Origin: Vulgatibacter incomptus_A
GTDB taxonomy: Bacteria; Myxococcota; Myxococcia; Myxococcales; Vulgatibacteraceae
Length of the DNA: 64,000 bases
NCBI GenBank assembly: GCA_040391605.1
Contig: JBEBXK010000007.1
Span: 62,001 to 126,000, forward strand
Reading direction: 5' to 3'
How positions within the stretch are numbered: the stretch's first letter is position 1; every line of letters begins with the position of its first letter. Positions 25,396-34,888 of this stretch are shown here, in pieces. Both the position numbers and the translations under genes were made by a program. Under the pieces are notes generated by a model that did not search any database, had not been told where the DNA came from, and saw only the letters and a list, made by a program, of their open reading frames with translations.

Positions 25396-25881
25396 ATGTG
25401 GGCCCCCGTGGTGCCACCTTGGGAGGTCGTCCTCCGCGCGGGGATCATCTACCTCTTCCTCGTGATCGTCCTGCGGATCGTGCCCCGCAAGGAGCTCGCC
25501 CGCTACTCGATCAGCGACATCATCGTCCTCTTCCTCATCACCGTGACCGTGCGCCGTAGCATCGTGCTGAGCGACGACAGCCTCACCACGGCCTTCGTCG
25601 GCCTGATCACGATCTTCGCCATCGATCAGATCCTCAACTTCCTCTCCCAGCTTAGCCCCCGCTGGTCCGACCTCCTCAAGGGTCGACGGATCGTCCTGAT
25701 CGAGGACGGCAGGCCGATCCCGGCCGGCCTCGCCAGCGCCAAGATGTCGGTGGACGAGATCCTCTCCCGGCTCCGGGCCTTCGGCACCCAGGATCTCGAG
25801 AAGGTCTCGATCGCCTACCTGGAGCGCGACGGCAAGGTCACCTTCGTCTTCCGCCAGCCGCGCGAAGGCGCGCCCTCCTGA
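25396..25881 (+). CDS. DUF421 (YetF-type) membrane protein
   Basis: 161 residues: N-terminal membrane helices (VVLRAGIIYLFLVIVLRIVP, then DIIVLFLITVTV and TAFVGLITIFAIDQILNFL) followed by a small cytoplasmic domain with LLKGRRIVLIEDGRPIPAGL and MSVDEILSRLRAFGTQDLEKV, the DUF421 pattern. The ATG at 25396 has GGAG 4 nt before it and precedes the first helix; the frame is open upstream but Pro/Arg-rich. Divergent from the ABC-F gene across 224 bp. Function unknown. Confidence 0.87.
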   Translation: MWAPVVPPWEVVLRAGIIYLFLVIVLRIVPRKELARYSISDIIVLFLITVTVRRSIVLSDDSLTTAFVGLITIFAIDQILNFLSQLSPRWSDLLKGRRIVLIEDGRPIPAGLASAKMSVDEILSRLRAFGTQDLEKVSIAYLERDGKVTFVFRQPREGAPS

Positions 25882-26007
25882 ACCCGCCACAGAGGCCCGC
25901 CCTCCACGTGTGAAGATCCCCCGTGCCGAAGACCCCTGGGGGATAGCTGGGGGACGAGGCCGGGCCCCCCCCCGGCCCCCCGATGATGCAAAACCCAGCA
26001 TTCTATG

Positions 26008-26093
26008 TGGTACCCGGGGAGGGAATCGAACCCTCACGCCCGCGAGGACAAGGGATTTTAAGTCCCGTGCGTCTACCGTTCCGCCACCCGGGC
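26008..26093 (-). tRNA. tRNA-Leu (UAA)
   Basis: 86 nt ending in encoded CCA. Acceptor GCCCGGG pairs with CCCGGGT; anticodon loop ACTTAAAATC gives UAA; a long variable arm (TTGTCCTCGCGGGCGTG) marks a class II tRNA; the T arm is GGGTTCGATTCCC. Together these fit tRNA-Leu. Confidence 0.96.
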
Positions 26094-26193
26094 CGACCAT
26101 GAGCGCGCGCGACTCTAGCACGTGCGCTTTCGCCCGAAAGATCGCTTGCCATGAAAGGCCGGCCAACGCTACATAGGCCGGGCCTCAAGTGAT

Positions 26194-26270
26194 GGGCGAT
26201 TAGCTCAGCTGGATAGAGCGTTGGCCTCCGACGCCAAAGGCCGCAGGTTCGAATCCTGCATCGCCCGCCA
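26194..26270 (+). tRNA. tRNA-Arg (CCG)
   Basis: 77 nt ending in encoded CCA. Acceptor GGGCGAT pairs with ATCGCCC; D arm TAGCTCAGCTGGATAGAG; anticodon stem TTGGC/GCCAA encloses CTCCGAC, giving anticodon CCG; T arm GCAGGTTCGAATCCTGC. Divergent from tRNA-Leu across 100 bp. Confidence 0.96.
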
Positions 26271-26277
26271 AAACCCG

Positions 26278-26309
26278 CCCCGCAAGGTCCCGATCTTGCG
26301 GGGCTTTTT
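26278..26309 (+). terminator. Rho-independent terminator after tRNA-Arg
   Basis: CCCCGCAAG (26278-26286) pairs perfectly with CTTGCGGGG (26295-26303) and is followed by CTTTTTC. It begins 7 bp after the tRNA CCA. Confidence 0.9.
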
Positions 26310-26524
26310 CATGCCCGCGCTCCGGGTGTGCCAGAGTCGAACCTGATCCCCCGCCAACGAAGGCCCCGATTCCACCCCATCGTTCCAGCCGAGATCGGGG
26401 CTTTCTCCCTTTCCGCCACGAGCGCCGGGCCCTCGAACGCGTTGAAGGGGCGGAATTCGCGTGGTAGAGAGGCGCGTTTCACCAAGAATCCGGGCCTTTT
26501 CGTCCCGTTTGGGGAGTCCAACCG

Positions 26525-28165
<1,641 letters not shown>

Positions 28166-28177
28166 GAAGAACCGCAG

Positions 28178-29329
28178 TCAGGCAGGGCCGGCGGAGTCGC
28201 GCTTGGCCGTGGTGGGCTTCTTCGGGACCACCAGCCCCCGGGAGAGCCGGCGCAGCACGCGCAGGCTCTGCCGGCGCTTGTAGCGCTCGTGGGAGTTCTC
28301 CCCCTCTTCGTTGGCCCGGGCGGTCTGCTCGTCGATGATCTGGAACTCCACCGGGGCGAAGGCGATCTCGGGGCGGGTGGGGATCCGCCGGGGGCCTTCG
28401 ATCATGCAGAGGTGCTCGTCCAGGCGCACGGGGACGTCGGCGATCAGGTTCAGCACCCGATACCCCCCGCCGGAGAACTCGTTCACCGCGTGGCTCCGCC
28501 GCCTCTCGTGGAAGACCGAGCCCTCGCCGTTGAGGTGGGTCTGCATCCGGGCGGCGTGAGGCGCCAGCGAGGGCGTCTCGTCCACCAGCCGCTGCAATGA
28601 GACCAGGTTGTTCTGTGTCTGGGCCGGCACCACGAAGTTGAAGGGGAAGAGGTGGCGGGTGAGGTAGTGCAGCACCGGCAGGATGTCGGCCTTCTCCCGG
28701 GTGATGATCCGATAGCGCACCTTGTCGAAGATCTGCGCGGCCACCGACTCCCGCTTGGCCAGGAGCTTGGTGATCATCGATTCCCGGCTCTTCACGCTCC
28801 CCACGAAGTCCACGATGGGCGCGTCGATCGCCCGGAGCTGCGTGGCCACGGCCTGCACCCGCCTGTCGATCAGCGAGGCGAACTCCGCCGAGGAGATCGG
28901 CGTTCGAAAGAGCATCTCCCGTGACTCGGTGTGGAAGATGGTGTGCATCACCTTGAGGACGATGCAGGCGATCCGGCGGAGCCGGCGCTGCTCCCCCACC
29001 CCCGAGGCGATGAGGAAGATGTCGTGGATCTCGGCGGGGTTGGCGATGGCCTCCGCCACCCGATAGCGGAACTCCGACCGCAGATAGGCCACCGCCTCCG
29101 CCAGGATCTCCCGCATCCGCGCGTCGTCCGCGGGATGCTCCGGACGAAAGAGGCAGAGGCGGATGAAGGCATCCGCCTCGTCGCGATCCTGAAAGTGCAG
29201 CCGGCGCCAGTCGATCACCGAGTCGCCCCGGAGGATCAGCCGCATCTCCTCGAGCTCCCGCACCCCAAATCGGGCCGAGGGCAAGAGCCCCTCCATGCTG
29301 GCTACGACGTTGTGCACCTGGATGGCCAA
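28178..29329 (-). CDS. Conserved protein, possible TIGR04552 family, faint RelA/SpoT-like segment
   Basis: 383 residues if started at the TTG at 29329, which has GGGAGG 4 nt upstream; the frame stays open to an ATG at 29392. Soluble, mostly helical: FRPEHPADDARMREILAEAV, then CIVLKVMHTIFHTESREMLF. The centre (VGSVKSRESMITKLLAKRES, then IFDKVRYRIITREKADILPV) recalls the KS-R and D-RI pattern of the RelA/SpoT synthetase fold, but the similarity is weak. The C-terminal tail is Arg/Lys-rich. It may belong to TIGR04552, an uncharacterised group I associate with Myxococcales. No function assigned. Confidence 0.65.
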   Translation of the reverse strand: MAIQVHNVVASMEGLLPSARFGVRELEEMRLILRGDSVIDWRRLHFQDRDEADAFIRLCLFRPEHPADDARMREILAEAVAYLRSEFRYRVAEAIANPAEIHDIFLIASGVGEQRRLRRIACIVLKVMHTIFHTESREMLFRTPISSAEFASLIDRRVQAVATQLRAIDAPIVDFVGSVKSRESMITKLLAKRESVAAQIFDKVRYRIITREKADILPVLHYLTRHLFPFNFVVPAQTQNNLVSLQRLVDETPSLAPHAARMQTHLNGEGSVFHERRRSHAVNEFSGGGYRVLNLIADVPVRLDEHLCMIEGPRRIPTRPEIAFAPVEFQIIDEQTARANEEGENSHERYKRRQSLRVLRRLSRGLVVPKKPTTAKRDSAGPA

Positions 29330-29700
29330 GGATCCTCCCGCCCTCTGATTCGACTCGCCGGCGACCCTAAACGGCGCTCCTTGGCCCGTCAAGGAACCGG
29401 CCTGAGAGAGCTTCTCCTATGAAGCGTTCGCCGTCTTCGGGCTTCGATGTGCCCCGCCGCCCTTCGTCTCGCAAGGCCGCAAGCCCCCGGAAACAGGCCC
29501 CCTCCCAGTTCAGAGCCTGTGAAAAAAACGCCCGCCCGCAAGGGAGGGGGCGGCTTTCTTCACGCGCGCTGCGCGCTACGGCTCTTTGTAGCGATCGCTC
29601 GCCTTCGGAGCTCCCAAACGACGATGGCCGCGCCCATGCCTGACATGAACGCGTCCGCTCGATGGAAGGGGCTGGTGAGCGGCCCCTGGGCTCTGCGTCG
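29330..29700. other. 371-bp gap with dispersed element and gene-3' hairpin
   Basis: Holds copy D of the dispersed hairpin element (29511-29605). Just beyond the stop of the first Cys-rich lipoprotein it has a hairpin, AGGGGCT with AGCGGCCCCT at 29667-29688. The region 29611-29700 resembles 31280-31371 behind the second paralogue. No gene seen. Confidence 0.7.
29511..29605 (+). repeat. Dispersed ~95-bp hairpin element, copy D (complete)
   Basis: CAGAGCCTGTGAAAAAAACG, an internal G/C-rich arm pair, GGGGGCGGCTTTCTTCAC, then GCGCGCTGCGCGCTACGGCT and GATCGCTCGCCTT. It matches copy C over its whole length with the same boundaries; length 95 bp against 94. Confidence 0.85.
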
Positions 29701-31023
29701 TTACTTGGTGCCGATGGTGCAGAGGGTATTCGACCGACCCGAGGTCGGTGCCATCCCACCCGTGAAGGGGTTGGAAGCCGACGTCAAGAACGCGGCCGTC
29801 GAGGCCGTGGACCCACCCTCGGCGAAGCAAGCGCGGAAGCTGAAGGTGGTGAGGCCGTCCTTGGAGCCCCGCTTGACGCCGAAGGTCGTCGAGAACCTGC
29901 CGCTGCTGCTCACCACACCGACGTGGTTGCTCAGGTTGGTGGAGGGCAGCGCCGCATCGTCCGGATCGAAGGCGAAGAAGCCGAACTCGCAGACGAGGGG
30001 GGCGTCCGGCGCGCAGGCGATCAGATCCACCGGACAATTCTTGCCGCCGGCTCCACCGCTCGCCGGGTCCTGGAAGGCCTCGAAGATCTGAGGCGCGCCC
30101 GTGTCGCGATCGCCGCCGTTTGGCCCCGAGGTGCAACGGGAGCAGGAGTTGAAGGACACCCCGCAGGAGGTGTCCTGGCAGCTCATCGTGGCCCCGGCGC
30201 AGAACTCATTGCCCCGGTCGTAGCAGGTCTGCTGATCCGAGCAGAAGTCGCTCGGCCGCGGAGCGCAGACGCCATCGTCGCAGACGCGGCTCTCACCGCA
30301 ATCCTCGTTCTCCACACAGCCAGCGCCGAGGGCGATGCAGTGGCCGGTGGCCACGTTGCAGGCCTCGCTCGCCCCGCAGCCATCGTTGGAGATGCACTTC
30401 TCGACGCAGATCGAGTCGGCGCAGATGGAGTTGACATCGCATTGATCGTCGGAGGTGCAGTTCGACGCGGGGATGCAGAGGCCCTCGCTGCCGCAGAAGC
30501 TCAGGTCGCAGACGAGAGTGCCGTCGGTGCTGCAGTCGCCATCGCCCAAACAGGCCTGGAAGCAGAAGGCGTGCCCATCCGACCCGGCGCAGCCAGCCGA
30601 ACAGGAGGTGCCCCATTCACAATCGTCCGCGGTCCTGCAGGCGCCCTCGCAGACGCCACTGCTCGTATCGCAGCTCTCTCCTGCGTCTTCGTCGCAGTCG
30701 GAATCGGTCGTACACGACAGCTCGCAGATGCCGATATCCGCCCTGCAGCTCTCACCTGCGTCTTCGTCACAGTCGGCGTCGGTCCTGCATCCCGAGTCGC
30801 AGATGCCGATGTCCGCCCTGCAGATTTCACCTGCGTCTTCGTCACAGTCGGAGTTGTTCGTACAAGTGGTCACGCAGACGCCGATGCAGATCTCACCTGC
30901 GTCTTTGTTGCAGTCGGAGTGGGTCGAACAGGCCGGCCTCTCTTCATCCCCGCAGCCGATCATGCCGATCGAAGCGGCAGCGACAAGGCCAAGCGAGATC
31001 AGGAGCCATTTCCAATGATTCAC
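29701..31023 (-). CDS. Cys-rich lipoprotein, tandem paralogue 1 (expanded repeats)
   Basis: 440 residues with a lipoprotein signal ending in GMIGC (Cys24), so an exported, disulphide-rich surface protein. Residues 30-135 hold four repeats of about 25 residues with the core SDCDEDAGEICRADIGIC. Further Cys modules follow (CSAGCAGSDGHAFCFQACL, then CGASEACNVATGHCIALGAG), then a Cys-poor C-terminal beta domain from SCSRCTSGPNGG onward ending RSNTLCTIGTK. The start is GTG with GGAG-type purines upstream. About 350 bp downstream of its paralogue and very similar beyond the repeat zone. Function unknown; adhesion or a matrix role is possible (inference). Confidence 0.82.
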   Translation of the reverse strand: MNHWKWLLISLGLVAAASIGMIGCGDEERPACSTHSDCNKDAGEICIGVCVTTCTNNSDCDEDAGEICRADIGICDSGCRTDADCDEDAGESCRADIGICELSCTTDSDCDEDAGESCDTSSGVCEGACRTADDCEWGTSCSAGCAGSDGHAFCFQACLGDGDCSTDGTLVCDLSFCGSEGLCIPASNCTSDDQCDVNSICADSICVEKCISNDGCGASEACNVATGHCIALGAGCVENEDCGESRVCDDGVCAPRPSDFCSDQQTCYDRGNEFCAGATMSCQDTSCGVSFNSCSRCTSGPNGGDRDTGAPQIFEAFQDPASGGAGGKNCPVDLIACAPDAPLVCEFGFFAFDPDDAALPSTNLSNHVGVVSSSGRFSTTFGVKRGSKDGLTTFSFRACFAEGGSTASTAAFLTSASNPFTGGMAPTSGRSNTLCTIGTK

Positions 31024-31371
31024 GGGTGTTTCCTCTCCTTCGAGAGCGCCGTCGATGATCGATGCCTGCGAGCGCCCGGAGCCTGTCGACGTCCATGAGA
31101 CAGCGATCCTCTACATCGACGTCCCAGCTTCCAACTTGTCTGCCGCTGAGGCCAGCTATTTGATCCGCGCGGCTGCTGCTCTCGGGTCGCGAAACCCATC
31201 TCTATCGTCTCGGAAGGCCCTATCGCCCCGACCGACGGGCTCCGTGCCGCTGCCCCCTACCAGGAGGCGAGGCTCGCGCGTTGTTGAAACGACAGCGGCC
31301 GCGCCCATGCCTTGCATGAACGCGGCCGCTCAAAGGCAGGGGCCGGCGAGCGGCCCCTCACCTCTGCGTCG
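31024..31371. other. 348-bp gap between the two paralogous lipoproteins
   Basis: Next to the stop of the upstream paralogue there are two hairpins: AGGGGCC/GGCCCCT at 31338-31358 and a perfect 10-bp stem AGCGGCCGCG/CGCGGCCGCT at 31294-31330. They could end its transcript on the minus strand, though T-tracts are short. The remaining 200 bp should carry the promoter of paralogue 1; nothing definite is seen. Confidence 0.55.
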
Positions 31372-32469
31372 CTACTTGGTGCCGATGGTGCAGAGGGTGT
31401 TCGACCGGCCCGTGGTCGGCGCGTTCCCGTTCGCGAAGGGATTGGCCGTCGCCGTCAGGAAGGCGGCCGTCCCAGCCGTGGTCCCACCCTCGGCGAAGCA
31501 AGCGCGGAAAGTGAAGGTGGCGAGGCCGTTGTTGGTGCTCCGCTTGACGCCGAAGGGCGTCGAGAACCTGCCGCTGCTGCTGACGACGCCGACATGGTTG
31601 TTCAGGCCGGTGGAGGGCAGCGCCGCATCGTCCGGATCGAAGGCAAAGAAGCCGAACTCGCAGACGAGGGGGGCGTCCGGCTGGCAGACCTTGAGATCCA
31701 CCGCGCAGTTCTTACCGCTGCTCACCGAGTTCTGGAAGGCGGCGAAGATCTGGGGCGCGCCCGCATCGCGATCCCCACCGTTGGGTCCCGAGTTGCATCG
31801 CGAGCAGGAGTTGAATGCCACCCCGCAGGAAGTGTCCTGGCAGGTCATCGGCGAGGTGGTCCCGGCGCAGTACTCATTGCCCCGGTCGTAGCAGGTCAGC
31901 TGCTCCGTGCAGACGTCGTCCGCCTGGGGAGCGCAGACGCCAGCGTCGCAGACGTTGCCCTCGCCGCAATCCTCGTTCTCCACACAGGCGGCGCCGAGGG
32001 CGATGCAGTGGCCGGTCGCCACGTTGCAGGCCTCCTGCGCGCCGCAGGAATCGTTGTCGGTGCACTTCTCGATGCAGACGGAGTCCACGCAGATGGAATC
32101 TCCATCGCATTGGTCGTCGGAGGTGCAGCTCGGCGCGGGGATGCAGAGGCCCTTGCTGCCGCAGAAGCTCAGATCGCAGATGTCCGTCTCGGCGCAATCG
32201 CCATCGACCGAGCAGGGCTGGAAGCAGAAGTCGCGCTCGTCCGATCCGGCGCAGCCGGCGGAGCAGGAGTCCTCCCCTTCACAATCGTCCGCGTTGCTGC
32301 AAGCGGTCTCGCACTTGCCGGTCTTCGCGATGCAGATCTCGCCTGCGTCTTCGTCGCAGTCCGAGTCCTCCGTACAAGCCGTCTTCTCATCGTCTCCGCA
32401 GCCGACCATGCCCACCGAAGCGGCGGCGACGAGGCCGAGCGAGATCAGGAGCCATTTCCACTGATTCAT
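31372..32469 (-). CDS. Cys-rich lipoprotein, tandem paralogue 2 (single repeat)
   Basis: 365 residues. The signal ends in GMVGC (Cys24) with nearly the same N-terminus as paralogue 1 (MNQWKWLLISLGLVAAAS). It has only one SDCDEDAGEICIAKTGKC unit where paralogue 1 has four. Then the same CSAGCAGSD, CDLSFCGSKGLC and EACNVATGHC modules and the same C-terminal domain (VCEFGFFAFDPDDAALPST, ending GRSNTLCTIGTK). ATG with GGAGG 8 nt upstream; the longer open frame upstream is not needed. First of the tandem pair in the direction of transcription. Confidence 0.85.
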   Translation of the reverse strand: MNQWKWLLISLGLVAAASVGMVGCGDDEKTACTEDSDCDEDAGEICIAKTGKCETACSNADDCEGEDSCSAGCAGSDERDFCFQPCSVDGDCAETDICDLSFCGSKGLCIPAPSCTSDDQCDGDSICVDSVCIEKCTDNDSCGAQEACNVATGHCIALGAACVENEDCGEGNVCDAGVCAPQADDVCTEQLTCYDRGNEYCAGTTSPMTCQDTSCGVAFNSCSRCNSGPNGGDRDAGAPQIFAAFQNSVSSGKNCAVDLKVCQPDAPLVCEFGFFAFDPDDAALPSTGLNNHVGVVSSSGRFSTPFGVKRSTNNGLATFTFRACFAEGGTTAGTAAFLTATANPFANGNAPTTGRSNTLCTIGTK

Positions 32470-32663
32470 GGGTGTTTCCTCCAAGTTCGAACAGCGCCGT
32501 CCTGGACCGCTGTTTCCAAGCGGGTCCATAGCATGGAGCCCGGGGAGTGTCGAATAGATGAGCACCCTGTAGATCGACCGAATGTGGATGAATCGATCGG
32601 GAGCACTCACGGGGGGCCGGGAGCGCCCCGAAAGGGGGATGCTCGCCTCGCTTTCGACCCGCG

Positions 32664-34682
32664 TCAGAACTGGAAGGGGAAGTCGATGGGCTGCATCTTG
32701 GGGCCGGAGTAGGCCGGGAAGCGCCAGCTCTTGACCAGGCCGCCGATGCAGGTGGCGAGCTGGGTGTGCTCGCCTCCCTTGATCGGGGCCACGGCGGAGG
32801 TCTTGCCGCTGGGCTCGATGTTCCAGCGCATCACCACCGTCCCGGAGGCGGCGCCGCCCGCTCCCTTGTAGTCGGTGACGCAGCGCTTGATCTCACCCTT
32901 CTTGCCGAAGACCACCGCGGTGATGTCGCCCTGCGAGAGCTGGGCCGGAAGATCTCCTCCCCTCCCAGGCGCTGGCGGGATGTAGGTCCCGCCCCGAGTC
33001 GACGACGCGGGAGCGGGCGCCCCGGAGAACTCCTTCTCGAAGAGATCGTCGATCGAGCTGTTCCTTCCAGCGGCCAGCAGATCGTCGGAGGCCCCGCTGC
33101 GTCGGGGCGCCGGAGCGGGGCTCGGCGTCGCGGGTGCCGGTGCGGTCGATCGCGTCGAGGCCCGGGGGGGCCTCGCCTCGGCCTCGCGCCTGGGGCGGGG
33201 GGCCGGTGCAGGCTTGGCGGCGGAGGACTCCTTAGGGACTGGCGCCACGACGGCGGCGACCTCGGCAGGCACCTCGGCCCCCTTGGGATCCTCGGCCTCG
33301 GCGACGGCCTTCGTCTCCTCGGCAGCCTCTTTCGCATCGGCAGGCGCAGCGGCCTCCTTGCCCTCCGGGATCTCCGCGACGGCTTCAGGCGCTGGCGGCG
33401 GAGCCGCAGGGGGCTCCGATGGCGCAGGGGGCTCCGATGGCGCAGGCGGCGCTTCGACAGGGGCCTGGGCCACCGGGAGCGGCGCCGCCCCCTTGGTCTC
33501 GAAGACGCCGCTGAACCATGCGCCGACCGCGAGGGCCGGCACCACCAACAAGACCACCGATGCCGCGACGAGGATGCCCTTGCGGCTGCCTCCCTCCCGA
33601 GGCGACGCGGCAGCGGGAGGGGCAGCGGCTCCCGCGGTGGCGGCTGGCGTCTGATGGAGGGGGATGAACTTGGAGGCCTCGCTCTGCGGCGCCTCGGGGA
33701 GGTTTCGCAGGAGCATCCGGATCCCGGTGGTCTCCAGGGCCGACTGCTCCTGCTGCGGTTCGTCCTGGGCCCGCGTCGCCACGGCGGGCTCGCGTCTGGC
33801 GGCCTCGGCCTCCTTCTCCACCAACGAGGCCAGGGCGCTGGCGGCGGCAGGGCGCCAGCCCCCGTCTGAGGCGTCCGCGGGCTTCGGGGCGGAAGCGGCA
33901 GGCTCCCAGGGCTCCGGGCTCCGGGCCACCTCACCGGCCGGGGCGCCCGCCTCCGGCGCGGAGGCGACGGCGCCGCCCCCAGCCGCGCGCCGGGGCAACG
34001 GCGCGAGGACGCTGGCGAGCTCGGCCAGCTGGGAGAGCGGCGTCCAATCCATGAGACCGGAGCGCCAGCAGAGGGTGTCGGGGCCGATCTCCGATCGATC
34101 CCATTTGGCCCGCAGATCGTCCAGGGCCAGCGGCCCGACCTGCTCCTCTTTGATGGCTAGGAACCAATCCGCCGACTCCGCCAGGGTGGGTCCGTCGGCA
34201 GACTCGGCGACGCTGGGCGTAGAGGCCTCGGGCGCTCGAGTCGCCTCGGCGGTAGCCTGTGGCGCGGGATGCGTTGGATCGACGCGCCCCCCTGCAGGCT
34301 CATCCGGCCAACCGGCCTCGTCGGCGCCTGTCGGCACATGCCCGGAGGGATGCGACGGTCCGGAGCTCCCTTGCAGGTCGCCGGGCCATCCGCTCTCGTC
34401 GGCGCCGGTCGTCGCAGGTCCGGACGCTGCCGCCGGGCGGCCTATGACCATGGTGTCAAAAGCTGCGCCGAGCTCTTCGTCGAGGCTGCCACCTGGACTG
34501 CTCTGCGGGGCAGGGGCAGAGGAAGAGGCAGGCGCCCGCTCCACCACCGGCGGCTCCTTGCCAGGGCGCCGCACCACGATCACGTGTCCGCACTTCTTAC
34601 ATCGGACCTTGACCCCGCCGGGCCGGAGCTTTTCGTCCGAGATCATGTACTGCGCGCGGCAGCGATCGCAGGAGAACTTCAT
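32664..34682 (-). CDS. gltJ: Zinc-ribbon / GYF / AgmX-PglI C-terminal protein, GltJ-like
   Basis: 672 residues. Domains in order: an N-terminal zinc ribbon (C5-C8 and C28-C31, MKFSCDRCRAQYMISDEKLR); an Ala/Pro linker; a GYF_2 domain (about 165-225, AIKEEQVGPLALDDLRAKWD, then LCWRSGLMDWTPLSQLAEL); more linker; one membrane helix (KGILVAASVVLLVVPALAVG); a Pro/Ala/Glu-rich periplasmic spacer; and a TonB-like AgmX/PglI C-terminal domain (GEIKRCVTDYKG, then GTVVMRWNIEPSGKT and WRFPAYSG). This matches GltJ/AgmX of Myxococcus gliding motility, an inner-membrane protein whose cytoplasmic ZnR and GYF modules contact the MglA/Agl machinery. Paralogues with this layout exist, so the name leans on the adjacent giant TPR gene. 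Confidence 0.72.
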   Translation of the reverse strand: MKFSCDRCRAQYMISDEKLRPGGVKVRCKKCGHVIVVRRPGKEPPVVERAPASSSAPAPQSSPGGSLDEELGAAFDTMVIGRPAAASGPATTGADESGWPGDLQGSSGPSHPSGHVPTGADEAGWPDEPAGGRVDPTHPAPQATAEATRAPEASTPSVAESADGPTLAESADWFLAIKEEQVGPLALDDLRAKWDRSEIGPDTLCWRSGLMDWTPLSQLAELASVLAPLPRRAAGGGAVASAPEAGAPAGEVARSPEPWEPAASAPKPADASDGGWRPAAASALASLVEKEAEAARREPAVATRAQDEPQQEQSALETTGIRMLLRNLPEAPQSEASKFIPLHQTPAATAGAAAPPAAASPREGGSRKGILVAASVVLLVVPALAVGAWFSGVFETKGAAPLPVAQAPVEAPPAPSEPPAPSEPPAAPPPAPEAVAEIPEGKEAAAPADAKEAAEETKAVAEAEDPKGAEVPAEVAAVVAPVPKESSAAKPAPAPRPRREAEARPPRASTRSTAPAPATPSPAPAPRRSGASDDLLAAGRNSSIDDLFEKEFSGAPAPASSTRGGTYIPPAPGRGGDLPAQLSQGDITAVVFGKKGEIKRCVTDYKGAGGAASGTVVMRWNIEPSGKTSAVAPIKGGEHTQLATCIGGLVKSWRFPAYSGPKMQPIDFPFQF

Positions 34683-34792
34683 CGCGTGGGGGGCCCTATG
34701 GCTTGCGGCGGCGTCGTTCCGGCCGGTGTCGAGGGGTGAGGGGCCACTCTCGCAGCGGGGGATGGGCCGGTCAAGATCACCGCACGCAGAAA

Positions 34793-34814
34793 GGCCCGCT
34801 CCATGAAGCGGGCC
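34793..34814 (-). terminator. Hairpin terminator after collagen-like gene
   Basis: GGCCCGCT (34793-34800) and AGCGGGCC (34807-34814) form a perfect 8-bp stem with a 6-nt loop; on the minus strand it is followed by TTTC. It sits 75 bp past the collagen-like gene stop and before gltJ. Short T-tract, so efficiency is uncertain. Confidence 0.55.
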
Positions 34815-34888
34815 CCGCTTGGTTCCAATGATCGCGCGCGGCTCGGTTCGCGGTGCCGGCGCTGGCTCGAGCCGGTCACCGGCGAGCG

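Noticed and set aside
23672..25465. A 597-codon plus-strand frame over the ABC-F gene
   Set aside because: Antisense shadow; the minus strand encodes two complete ABC domains with intact motifs.
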